Below are positions 1 through 7,404 of a stretch of DNA of 64,000 nt, one piece after another (the first letter of the stretch is position 1; each line of letters begins with the position of its first letter). The DNA comes from JAGVJT01 sp964513205 (GTDB lineage: Bacteria > Pseudomonadota > Gammaproteobacteria > Legionellales > Legionellaceae). The position numbers were made by a program, and so were the translations under genes. The DNA lies in the NCBI GenBank assembly GCA_964513205.1, contig CAZELP010000001.1:1-64000 (forward strand). The letters run 5' to 3'. A model generated the notes under the pieces. That model saw only the letters and a program-made list of their open reading frames with translations, did not search any database and had not been told where the DNA came from.

Positions 1-181
1 TGCAATTATTGAACTCACAGTCAACAAATTTACATCGAATGAACTGAGACTCAGAAAAATTTGCACTGATAAATCGGCATCCTTCAAATAGCTTATCCTC
101 AATAATTGTAGAAAGATAACTTAAGCTAGAAAAATTTTGCTCATAAAATTCGGTATTGCTTGAAAAAATAGTAGGTTCCAC
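1..181 (-). CDS. Pentapeptide-repeat protein, N-terminal part only (runs off the window)
   Basis: The reverse strand is open from a GTG at 181-179 to the left edge. About 60 codons are visible. From about residue 30 they show the A/C-x-F-x-x five-residue rhythm of pentapeptide repeats (for example SANFS, RCKFV and DCEFN steps), which fold as a right-handed quadrilateral beta-helix. An AGAGG ribosome-binding site lies nine bases before the GTG, inside the end of the upstream gene, whose stop is only four bases away, so the two are probably co-transcribed. Function cannot be read from the repeat alone; members range from gyrase-protecting proteins to effectors. The C-terminus is missing because of the window edge, not truncation of the gene. 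Confidence 0.7.
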   Translation of the reverse strand, partial: MEPTIFSSNTEFYEQNFSSLSYLSTIIEDKLFEGCRFISANFSESQFIRCKFVDCEFNNC

Positions 182-185
182 AGAA

Positions 186-698
186 CTAGGCCTCTAACCT
201 AATCTGTTCAATAATTTTTTGAACAGACTCATCGACGGTATGTCTTGAGGTATCAATCAACATAGATATTGACTCCCAAGGCTCATAATCTCTATTTAAA
301 ACATCGTTCCATGTAGGCAGCTTATGACCATCTATATCTGCTACTCTCATCTCTACCCTGTCTTGATGTTTCTTTTTATCTGAGCAAATTAATTCAATTT
401 CAACAAAAGAGGTATTTGCTTCTTTCGCAACTTGGCGCCAATCATGACGCGTAATAGCAATTGGATTAACTGAGTCAGCAATAACGTCTAAACCCAAGGC
501 TAAATTTTCTTTCGCAATAGCATAGCTTATTAAATAACCCTCAGAACCGATTACTAATGAATCAGGGTAACCCTCTAAATTTTTTAAAGTTTGCTCAATA
601 GTATCCACTCTTAAGTAAACGGCCTTTATGCGTTTAGCTACCTCTTTTGAAATTGTTGTTTTACCAGTTCCTGGCAGCCCACCAAAAATAATTAACAC
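186..698 (-). CDS. Small P-loop ATPase / kinase-like protein (AAA family, ~170 aa)
   Basis: This is a 170-residue soluble protein with an N-terminal Walker A motif (GLPGTGKTT, residues about 7-15) directly after a hydrophobic beta strand. A later D-S-V-N segment and basic lid-like region (about residues 115-135) resemble small nucleotide- or metabolite-kinase folds such as adenylylsulfate- or shikimate-kinase-like proteins. The substrate is not recognisable. It starts at GTG 698-696, with AGGA six bases upstream. It precedes the pentapeptide-repeat gene by four bases and lies next to a tRNA-derived attachment-site scar, so it is probably accessory cargo. It could equally be a zeta-toxin-like or antibiotic-kinase-like relative; the family call is firmer than any function. 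Confidence 0.7.
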   Translation of the reverse strand: MLIIFGGLPGTGKTTISKEVAKRIKAVYLRVDTIEQTLKNLEGYPDSLVIGSEGYLISYAIAKENLALGLDVIADSVNPIAITRHDWRQVAKEANTSFVEIELICSDKKKHQDRVEMRVADIDGHKLPTWNDVLNRDYEPWESISMLIDTSRHTVDESVQKIIEQIRLEA

Positions 699-780
699 TA
701 TAATTCCTGTAATCTATATTACAAACTGGAAGGAATTATACTTTTTATTTGATGCTTCTACGAGAGCAGTTGCTGCAAAA

Positions 781-799
781 GGTAGCACCGAGGTAGCAC
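781..799. repeat. Short direct repeat GGTAGCAC x2 in a gene-free gap beside the tRNA scar
   Basis: Two copies of GGTAGCAC (781-788 and 792-799) are separated by three bases in the gap 699-864, which otherwise holds no gene I can support. Tandem octamers close to a tRNA 3' end are the sort of place where tyrosine-recombinase arm sites occur. No integrase is present in the window, so this role is inference only. Confidence 0.35.
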
Positions 800-864
800 G
801 AAAAACTATTGCGTAATTTTAATCTTTTTATATCAGTGTATCTTTATGATTTTTAAGTATTTTC

Positions 865-913
865 TGATGCCGTTGCGCGGAATCGAACCGCGGACCTATT
901 GATTACGAATCAA
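865..913 (-). other. 3' half of a tRNA-Thr(CGU) gene, probable integration (att) scar
   Basis: Read on the minus strand this is the 3' portion of a tRNA. It has the anticodon arm with loop TTCGTAA (anticodon CGT, complement at 905-907), a five-base variable loop (893-897), a perfect T arm CGCGG-TTCGATT-CCGCG (876-892), the acceptor 3' strand CAACGGC (869-875), discriminator A and TCA where CCA would be expected. The 5' half (acceptor 5' strand and D arm) is absent; that position is coding sequence of the DUF1566 gene. Half-tRNAs of this kind are the duplicated 3' ends left by tRNA-targeting integrative elements. No complete tRNA-Thr lies in the window, so the element's other boundary is elsewhere. 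Confidence 0.75.
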
Positions 914-1946
914 AAGCACGTACACAACGAACGCCATACTGATTATTTTTATCATCGTTGTACTGGCTGCTGCCGCTGACGTTAAAATCCTCATCCCACG
1001 CACTGTACTGAGGGTAACCTCTATTGTAATGCGCCGTTGAACTCCAATAACTTCCAGAAAGACAATGCGGACCAGAACAATTGATGTCGATTAAGAAATT
1101 TAAGTTTGCCGCAACATTCTGAATATCAGAGGGGCAAACAATACTTTCAGGAATATACGCGCTCATCTGGTCCAGCTCGCAAATAGCAGGTAAATACCAC
1201 CCTTTAAGACAAGCGGGTCCATAACAAGGCTGTTTCCCGGCGTTATCTGTCACGTATTGCTGACAAATACCCGCCGCATAGTGTTTCAAAAGAATAGGCA
1301 CATGTTGTTGCGGCCTGGAGTAATAACCAACAATTTTCGCTGTATTGCAAGCACCATCCACTTTACCATCACACTCAGAAAGAGAGTTGTCATAAATTTG
1401 AGGAATCGCATCAAAAACAGCATCTTCAAAACGCCTCCCCTTACCATTGGAACTCCAAATGATACCCGGGGTTGGGGAAACTTGATCGTGTAATGACAAC
1501 ACTTTTCCCTTTAAACGCGGCCCTGTATCATCAATAGCAAATACATAACCACCCTCATGGATACTGCCATAAGTCAAAATTTTCACAGGAACAGATAGGA
1601 GACTGGTATTATCTCCCTTTAGCTGTATTTTACTCTTATCATTGGAAGGTGAAATTCCTGGCGTAATGGTTAAAACACATGTTTCTTTGGGTGCGATGTG
1701 AGGACAAGACGCTGGTGTAAGTTTTGCACCATGAGGCTTATCAAGCCAAATCAATCGAACATTTTTTGCCGCAATATCAGCTGTATTCTGAATGTGGAGC
1801 TCACGAGGATGCCCTGTTAATGCTGGATTTAAGCCAGGATTATTGACAGATAAAGTCAGCATTGAAGGAGATGCACTCAAAACCACTTCATCTGCACAAG
1901 AAATAGCCGAAAGAACACTTAAGATCAGAAAACTAAAACGCCTCAC
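903..1946 (-). CDS. Exported DUF1566 (Lcl C-terminal-like) domain protein
   Basis: This 347-residue protein has an N-terminal signal peptide (hydrophobic residues 4-17), an Ig-like region (about 25-125) ending in a Cys-x-Cys...ITPG segment, and a C-terminal DUF1566 domain (about 200-345) with its SGSYWSS-type core and terminal G-V-R-C-V-R strand. DUF1566 domains occur in lectin-like or adhesive surface proteins of Legionella and relatives; the ligand is unknown. The start is a GTG at 1946 preceded by GGAGG. It is the last gene of a three-gene run, nine bases after the chitinase-like gene, with which it shares the N-terminal ITPG domain. Its final codons (F-D-S-stop) are read from the anticodon arm of the tRNA-Thr fragment. 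Confidence 0.8.
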   Translation of the reverse strand: MRRFSFLILSVLSAISCADEVVLSASPSMLTLSVNNPGLNPALTGHPRELHIQNTADIAAKNVRLIWLDKPHGAKLTPASCPHIAPKETCVLTITPGISPSNDKSKIQLKGDNTSLLSVPVKILTYGSIHEGGYVFAIDDTGPRLKGKVLSLHDQVSPTPGIIWSSNGKGRRFEDAVFDAIPQIYDNSLSECDGKVDGACNTAKIVGYYSRPQQHVPILLKHYAAGICQQYVTDNAGKQPCYGPACLKGWYLPAICELDQMSAYIPESIVCPSDIQNVAANLNFLIDINCSGPHCLSGSYWSSTAHYNRGYPQYSAWDEDFNVSGSSQYNDDKNNQYGVRCVRAFDS

Positions 1947-1955
1947 ACATCCTCC

Positions 1956-3428
1956 TTAGCTACAATTTCCACCAACGACACAAGGATATAGTGTTTTTGC
2001 AAATTGATAGTTTACCGTCGCATCGTAGTTTACAGTCCAATCAAAAACCCCGCCAATTCCAGGATAAGTTGTCGGCGGCGTGTAGGTATCGCATTGTTGT
2101 CCCGTGCGCAAACACTGAATCGCATTTTTTACAACAGATAAATATGGACTAACAGACGGATCACCATCCGTTTGGCCATTATTATTTGTCACCACATAAC
2201 CAATAACCACTTGAGACGGTTTCAAATAACTGATGTAAGGTAAAAATCCAGTCACCTGACCTGAAGAAGTTGTAGCAGGCCAATTGGCTAACAAATCCGT
2301 AGCGAACGCAACCGCAGGATCGGCTGTTGAAGTTAACGACCCTGTTGTGGGATAGCAAACTAAATCGATTCCATATGCACAGCCAGAGTTATAATTTTGA
2401 AAAGCCGCCCACTCTAAAGAGGCATATACTTGCATGATCAGTGAAGCATAATTACCCCATACAGAAGAAAAAGATCCAGTTGCAGCAATGTTTGCAATTT
2501 GGGGAGCCAATGTTAGATAAACAGATGGATAAAGTGAATGAAAGCCATTGATAATAGAGGTCAAATAATAAATATCACAAGTTGAACTATATGTATCTAA
2601 GCTGCATCCTTGGCTTGGGTTCGTAAATGAAGTTGCGGCATTCAAGCCTGATTCAATATCAAAATCAAATCCATCAAAACCATATGTGCTCACCAACTGA
2701 TTCATTGAGCTGATAAAATTATTTACAAAGACTTGTGGTGTAGAAGCAGCATGCACTGCATCGTCAAAATTGACCGTCGTGTTGGGGATATTGGTCGACG
2801 CGCCACCAATAGACAACAACACCTTAAGACCATTTTGATGCAAAGATTGCACATAACTTGTCAAGTCAAAGCCACTAATCGCCTGTATGTTAATATTTCC
2901 TGGCGTTGTGGTGCTAAAAAGCCCGAATGCAATCAAAATGTGCGTATAACCAGCCTGAGCAATCGCTTCCGCTGACGGTGGAGTCTCCCAGCCATACAAA
3001 TATCCAATGATCCGACCAGATGAGTTTTCTGCATTATCGCTTGTCGCAGCAATTGTATAGTCATAAGCTGAGATGGGTTTATTCCCTACAACATTGAGTG
3101 CAAGTTGAAGTTTAACCGGTTTATTCGATGTATTAAGAATAGAAATTTGTGCAGACTTGCCGGGCGTTATTGGCATTTGACAAAATCCATTCGGCAGCTG
3201 TCGGCAATCCGAATTTTTTAAGATTTCAGCATGTCCGTTTTCAATAATTTTAACACCTGCATAAGGGTAAGCCTGGGCGTTATTGACCGTCACTTTAAAA
3301 TTGGAAACAATGCCATCTTGCCCAACATATCTTCCTGATGGCTGTATATTAAATATATTTCCGGCGTAAACCGACAGGGAAACTTGTGCCAATATCAAAA
3401 CTAATTTTGTTTTCTTCAACCATTTCAT
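1956..3428 (-). CDS. Secreted family 18 glycoside hydrolase (chitinase-like)
   Basis: This 490-residue protein has a signal peptide (residues 1-22) and a small beta domain (about 25-115, containing Cys...Cys-Q-M-P-ITPG). A GH18 TIM barrel follows from about residue 135, beginning G-Y-L-Y-G-W. The substrate strand LLSIGG and the catalytic signature DGFDFDIE (DxxDxDxE) are intact, so the protein should be a hydrolytically competent chitinase or endo-N-acetylglucosaminidase. GH18 enzymes use the last Glu as acid. The ATG at 3428 has GAGAGGG seven bases upstream. It sits 24 bases after the beta-barrel-like gene and nine bases before the DUF1566 gene, suggesting one exported-protein operon. Whether it acts on chitin or host glycans cannot be told. 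Confidence 0.88.
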   Translation of the reverse strand: MKWLKKTKLVLILAQVSLSVYAGNIFNIQPSGRYVGQDGIVSNFKVTVNNAQAYPYAGVKIIENGHAEILKNSDCRQLPNGFCQMPITPGKSAQISILNTSNKPVKLQLALNVVGNKPISAYDYTIAATSDNAENSSGRIIGYLYGWETPPSAEAIAQAGYTHILIAFGLFSTTTPGNINIQAISGFDLTSYVQSLHQNGLKVLLSIGGASTNIPNTTVNFDDAVHAASTPQVFVNNFISSMNQLVSTYGFDGFDFDIESGLNAATSFTNPSQGCSLDTYSSTCDIYYLTSIINGFHSLYPSVYLTLAPQIANIAATGSFSSVWGNYASLIMQVYASLEWAAFQNYNSGCAYGIDLVCYPTTGSLTSTADPAVAFATDLLANWPATTSSGQVTGFLPYISYLKPSQVVIGYVVTNNNGQTDGDPSVSPYLSVVKNAIQCLRTGQQCDTYTPPTTYPGIGGVFDWTVNYDATVNYQFAKTLYPCVVGGNCS

Positions 3429-3452
3429 GCAAAGGCCCTCTCGATAATGAGA

Positions 3453-4244
3453 TCAAATAAAGACTGCACAAGTCACCGCATTTGCGTACAATGTCCCCGT
3501 TTTTAATGGATTCTGAACTTGATTATTTGTGACGTTGAAACCACCTTGTCCTAAATAGTAAAATTGGTAACCACAGGCCAAAGGAACAGTACCTACAAAA
3601 TTATCCCACTGCAGTCCAGCGCCAGCGGTGACACTAAATGTTGTGGTTGTTTTTCCTGAAAAAAGATTATCTGGTACAGCGACCACATCCCCAGTTAAAT
3701 TTGAACGCTCAGTAAAATGCCCTGTGGTCATAAAGTTCGGTCCAATACCCACGTTCATCGTACCTCTTAGACCTGAAAATTTAGTTGCAAGTGTCGATTT
3801 TGCCATGACATAAAGCGGATATTGTGTCACGTTGTAAGCATATGACAAATTGGGGTATAAATTTTCTTGTAAGACAGTTCCAGCAACTGAAGTTTTCGGT
3901 AAGTAAAACCAATTCAATCCATAACTGAAATCAAACTGCTTAAAAGAATGACCATCGATGTAATAACCAACACCAAACAATCCATTCGCATTGTAACTGT
4001 TGTTGATTGTAAATTTATCTCCGACAAGACCATCAATATGAATAAATTGTGGGCTAGCATTGGTCCGCCAATATCCTCCCGCTTGTAAAGCAAGATGACC
4101 TTGCTTTACGAAGGCTTGCATCTTTTGAGCAGTGTCTTGCACCATAACGGTGCCCTCAGTTCCTGCAAATGAGCGAGAACTTAAGACTCCAGCCATTAAT
4201 GTAATCGAGAAAAAAAGGAAAAATTTTGCCTTGTCCTGGGTCAT
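3453..4244 (-). CDS. Exported outer-membrane beta-barrel-like protein
   Basis: The chosen ATG at 4244 gives 263 residues with a clear signal peptide (about residues 4-28, ending at S-F-A-G). Upstream in-frame codons reach 4301 but add a non-signal-like extension, and AAGGAAT lies about nine bases before 4244. The mature part is rich in alternating aromatic/polar strands (G-V-G-Y-Y, F-S-Y-G-L, T-V-T-A-G-A-G-L-Q-W) and ends in a hydrophobic strand with terminal F-I, as in outer-membrane barrels. I do not recognise a specific porin family; similar ~30 kDa proteins occur in Legionella. It is the first gene of the run leading to the chitinase-like and DUF1566 genes. The roughly 150 bases upstream hold no gene. 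Confidence 0.65.
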   Translation of the reverse strand: MTQDKAKFFLFFSITLMAGVLSSRSFAGTEGTVMVQDTAQKMQAFVKQGHLALQAGGYWRTNASPQFIHIDGLVGDKFTINNSYNANGLFGVGYYIDGHSFKQFDFSYGLNWFYLPKTSVAGTVLQENLYPNLSYAYNVTQYPLYVMAKSTLATKFSGLRGTMNVGIGPNFMTTGHFTERSNLTGDVVAVPDNLFSGKTTTTFSVTAGAGLQWDNFVGTVPLACGYQFYYLGQGGFNVTNNQVQNPLKTGTLYANAVTCAVFI

Positions 4245-4396
4245 GATCTGTTTATTCCTTAAACATTTAAGTAAGCACGCCGAGAATTCAACTGCAACCA
4301 ATCAAAAAATGCCTGGCGATACCACCAAAGACAGAATGAATATTTTTATCCTATCCTAAAAAATCGGCCTTGACAATTTGTCTGTAAAAATCTGAT

Positions 4397-5140
4397 CTAT
4401 ATGTTCAATCGATTGAAAATAAAAGAGGGTAAAAATTTGATAATGAGCATAATAAAGCGCCATTTTTTTGGCGTATACACAACGTGTTGACGAGACTGAA
4501 ACGCACATTGAATATCGAATGCAACCTCTTCCACCGCAGCTAATTTTAATCCCTTATCTTTTAAGTTTGCCGTCATTGGCGTTTCAGTTGGTCCTGGTTG
4601 AATTAAAAATACACGCACATCACTTGAATTTAGACGGTGTTGTACTCCTTGAACAAATCGCACCAATAAACCTTTCGCTGCACCATATGTATAATTCGAT
4701 TTTCGCCCTCTATCACCTGCAACAGAACCAATAACTCCTATCGTTCCATAATTTGCAGGCTCCATAAAACTTAAAAATGCTTCGATAAACAAAGCAGGTG
4801 AAACTGCATTCACATCCATTACAGCCTTACAAAGGGATAAATCATTTTCGCAATCTTTTTGATCTGGCAAAAAACCATGCGCGATGAGCACAGAGTCGAC
4901 ACTTTTTTCTTCTGAAACATCGCGAACCGCTTTTGCAATTTCTTCTGGATTTAGAAAATCCAACACCATGACTTTCAGTTTACAAGCTGGATTTCTTACC
5001 GCCAGATCGCGTGCGATAGCCTCCAATTTCGTATCATTTCGCCCCATTAAAATAAGCTCGATGGGTGCTTCATCTACCCAAAAACGAGCAACATGCTCAG
5101 CTATCGCTGAAGTTGCGCCGACAATCACTTTTCTTTTCAT
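4397..5140 (-). CDS. DprE2-like short-chain dehydrogenase (decaprenylphosphoryl-2-keto-ribose reductase)
   Basis: This 247-residue classical SDR has the nucleotide motif GATSAIAE (residues 8-15), an active-site serine on strand 5 (G-V-I-G-S-V-A) and the Y-x-x-x-K motif in YTYGAAK. DprE2 reduces the 2-keto intermediate made by DprE1 to decaprenylphosphoryl-D-arabinose with NAD(P)H. The assignment rests on the general SDR features plus its position 14 bases after the DprE1-like gene in the same direction; SDR sequence alone would not fix the substrate. The ATG at 5140 has a GGTGAG ribosome-binding site. The C-terminal 30 residues are basic and hydrophobic, consistent with membrane association for a polyprenyl substrate. 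Confidence 0.75.
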   Translation of the reverse strand: MKRKVIVGATSAIAEHVARFWVDEAPIELILMGRNDTKLEAIARDLAVRNPACKLKVMVLDFLNPEEIAKAVRDVSEEKSVDSVLIAHGFLPDQKDCENDLSLCKAVMDVNAVSPALFIEAFLSFMEPANYGTIGVIGSVAGDRGRKSNYTYGAAKGLLVRFVQGVQHRLNSSDVRVFLIQPGPTETPMTANLKDKGLKLAAVEEVAFDIQCAFQSRQHVVYTPKKWRFIMLIIKFLPSFIFNRLNI

Positions 5141-5154
5141 TCACTCACCTTCAT

Positions 5155-6453
5155 TTAAAATGTCATTAATCGTCGAGAAAGCTCTGAACTAATCCCGGGA
5201 TCACGATATGCAAGAAACGCTTCCCATTGAGGATAGCCTTGGCGAAACAATGAAGGAGACATGATGGCATTTTTAGCACAATATATTCGTCCTTTCGCTT
5301 GTTCAACAACAGAGTCTAAAGCTTCAAAAAGTTTTAAAGTCCGCTCACCTCGATTGGCAAAATCAAGTGCAAGCGTCACGCCCTCTCTTGGAAAACTCAT
5401 CATACCCAAAGATTCGATTGCACCAAATGTTTTTAAGACCGCCAAAAATGAGCCCTCTTTATGTTTTTTAATGAGATTTAACAACTCGTTGATCACCTCT
5501 TGGCGATCTTCTTTGGGTACAACACATTGATATTGATAAAAACCGCGTGGACCATAGAGGCGGTTCCACATGGCAACATGATCTAGAGGATAAAAAAAAG
5601 GCACATAATGCACGAGATTTTTTCCTTTTTTACGACGATTGGCTTCAAAATAAAGCATGTTAAACATCTTAAGTGACCAAGCGTTAACCAAAGAAAATGG
5701 CGGAGTAAATGGAAAAACTTTATCTTTTTTATGTTCAATTTTTTTATCTGAACATGCGCTTGGATTGGCATGCATCAGCACACCTCGGTGTTTACCTCGA
5801 AAAGCACAGTCAATCCAAGCAACTGTATACGCAGCATCATGTTCAAAGCGGTCGGACAAATAAAAAAATTCTTCGAGTGAATAATAAGGCTCAACCGCCA
5901 TTTCCAACCAAGGTCCATGAACAGACATCAATTGAAGTTCCACTTCAGTTATTATCCCGGTTAACCCCATCCCACCGATGGTCGCCGAAAACCAATCTTT
6001 TTTAACAGAAGGACCACAAACAATTCTCTCTCCGTTAGTCCTCATCAGATCTATACGCCGGACATGATGGCCAAAAGAGCCTTTTTGATGATGATTTTTA
6101 CCATGAACGTCATTGGCTACTGCGCCACCAACTGTTGCCCATTGTGTCCCTGGTGTCACAGGTAACATCCATCCGCGCGCAGAAAAAATCTCTTGTATTG
6201 TTTTGAGTAAAACACCAGGCTCACACACAAGAAGACCTGTATCAGGATTAAAATCAATCAATCGATCCAGTAGGTGCGTTTTCCATAATGTACCATTTGC
6301 GTTCAAACACACGTCACCATAACTACGGCCAGCACCATACGCCAAACCCGGTAACTCTTTGGAAAAAACTTCAGAAAAGCGCGCTCTATCTTGTAAAGAC
6401 ACGACATGATGAGGATTGGCGGTTAAACGCCCCCAAGATGACACCTGGTCCAT
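5155..6453 (-). CDS. DprE1-like FAD-dependent decaprenylphosphoryl-ribose 2-oxidase
   Basis: This 432-residue VAO-type flavoprotein has FAD motifs GAGRSYGD (40-47) and D-V-H-G-K-N-H-H (115-122) followed by G-S-F-G-x-H-V, which match the mycobacterial DprE1 signature closely. Its C-terminal substrate domain contains S-F-P (353-355), L-D-F (363-365) and an A-K-N motif with the catalytic-type Lys394. DprE1 oxidises the C2 hydroxyl of decaprenylphosphoryl-ribose, the first half of epimerisation to arabinose. By my alignment the residue equivalent to M. tuberculosis Cys387, the target of benzothiazinones, is Ala362. The ATG at 6453 is only about 55-65 bases from the divergent UbiA-like start, so one short region controls both arms. 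Confidence 0.85.
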   Translation of the reverse strand: MDQVSSWGRLTANPHHVVSLQDRARFSEVFSKELPGLAYGAGRSYGDVCLNANGTLWKTHLLDRLIDFNPDTGLLVCEPGVLLKTIQEIFSARGWMLPVTPGTQWATVGGAVANDVHGKNHHQKGSFGHHVRRIDLMRTNGERIVCGPSVKKDWFSATIGGMGLTGIITEVELQLMSVHGPWLEMAVEPYYSLEEFFYLSDRFEHDAAYTVAWIDCAFRGKHRGVLMHANPSACSDKKIEHKKDKVFPFTPPFSLVNAWSLKMFNMLYFEANRRKKGKNLVHYVPFFYPLDHVAMWNRLYGPRGFYQYQCVVPKEDRQEVINELLNLIKKHKEGSFLAVLKTFGAIESLGMMSFPREGVTLALDFANRGERTLKLFEALDSVVEQAKGRIYCAKNAIMSPSLFRQGYPQWEAFLAYRDPGISSELSRRLMTF

Positions 6454-6462
6454 GAAAACACA

Positions 6463-6490
6463 TTGACTTCTTTGACGGTGCGCCTATCAT
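6463..6490 (+). promoter_or_regulatory. Probable sigma-70 promoter for the UbiA-like gene
   Basis: TTGACT (6463-6468) and TATCAT (6485-6490) are separated by 16 bases, giving a predicted transcript start near 6497. This lies between the divergent DprE1-like and UbiA-like genes. It also argues against a TTG start at 6463 for the downstream gene and for the ATG at 6508 or 6520. Confidence 0.55.
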
Positions 6491-6519
6491 ATCACCTAAA
6501 TCAAAAAATGAGAAAATCC

Positions 6520-7404
6520 ATGCAAGCCTCTCTGCAAACCACCTACATCGACCAAATGCAAGGTTGCATTCGCCTCTTGCGTCCGAAACAATGGGTAAAA
6601 AATGCGTTTATCGCAGCCCCCCTCATTTTTTCCGGTGAGTTTTTGAATCTACACGCCATTGAGCGGACACTGATTACCATATTTCTTTTTTGTCTCGCAT
6701 CCTCAGCAACCTATATTTTAAACGATATCAACGATGTTGAAGATGATAAAAAACATCCACAAAAATCCAAAACAAGACCCATCGCATCGGGGCAAGTATC
6801 CATTTCACTCGCCTGGACAATGTGGGGGATATTGCTCAGTGCGCTTATTCTATTTTGGTTTTTTCTTCCCCAAACAATGCCCATTATCACGCTTTATATG
6901 GCAATTACTGTTGTGTATACTTTTGCGCTCAAACAACAACCTGTTATTGATCTTTTCGTCATCGCAATAGGTTTTGTTTTGCGAGTTTATGCAGGAGCTC
7001 TTGCACTATCTCTTCCGGTATCCAGTTGGATGTTCGTCACCACACTTTGTCTCGCGTTGTATTTGGCGGCAACCAAAAGACGTCAAGAATATCGTCAAAT
7101 AGGAACCGGCAGTCGTAAAGTCCTCGAAAAATACTCTGTTGAATTACTAGACTATTATGCAAAAATGTCAGCCACAGGAGCATTGTTGTTTTACAGCATG
7201 TTTGTTTTATCTTCTAAACCTGAACTGGTCTTGACGATTCCGCTTGTATTATTTGGTCTATTCCGATATGCATACATTGTTGATATCAAAGAAGATGGTG
7301 AATCACCAACAGATGCTTTGTTAACTGATTGGCCTCTGCTGATCACTGTTGGGCTTTGGATGAGTTGCTGCATTTTTCTACTTGCAAGACATCAGATATC
7401 ATGA
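6520..7404 (+). CDS. UbiA-family decaprenyl-phosphate phosphoribosyltransferase (DPPR synthase-like)
   Basis: This integral membrane prenyltransferase-fold protein has about 294 residues and eight or nine hydrophobic helices. The first Asp-rich motif N-D-I-N-D-V-E-D-D is followed by H-P and R-P-I-A-S-G, and the second motif is Y-x-x-x-L-K-x-Q-P-V-I-D. This spacing matches Rv3806c-type enzymes, which transfer 5-phosphoribose from PRPP to polyprenyl phosphate, better than ubiquinone-type UbiA. The start is uncertain: ATG 6508 and ATG 6520 are both downstream of the predicted promoter, and 6520 has GAGA at a suitable distance. The stop overlaps the next start (ATGA at 7401-7404), implying coupled translation with the PAP2-like phosphatase. 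Confidence 0.85.
   Translation: MQASLQTTYIDQMQGCIRLLRPKQWVKNAFIAAPLIFSGEFLNLHAIERTLITIFLFCLASSATYILNDINDVEDDKKHPQKSKTRPIASGQVSISLAWTMWGILLSALILFWFFLPQTMPIITLYMAITVVYTFALKQQPVIDLFVIAIGFVLRVYAGALALSLPVSSWMFVTTLCLALYLAATKRRQEYRQIGTGSRKVLEKYSVELLDYYAKMSATGALLFYSMFVLSSKPELVLTIPLVLFGLFRYAYIVDIKEDGESPTDALLTDWPLLITVGLWMSCCIFLLARHQIS

Noticed and set aside
628..816. A 62-codon plus-strand open frame across the left gap
   Set aside because: Most of it lies antisense to the kinase-like gene, it has no ribosome-binding site and no family features.
6520..7404. UbiA-like gene as ubiquinone 4-hydroxybenzoate prenyltransferase
   Set aside because: The Asp motif with H-P...R-P-I-A-S-G and the Q-P-V-I-D motif fit decaprenyl-phosphate phosphoribosyltransferases better, and its neighbours are DprE1/DprE2-like.
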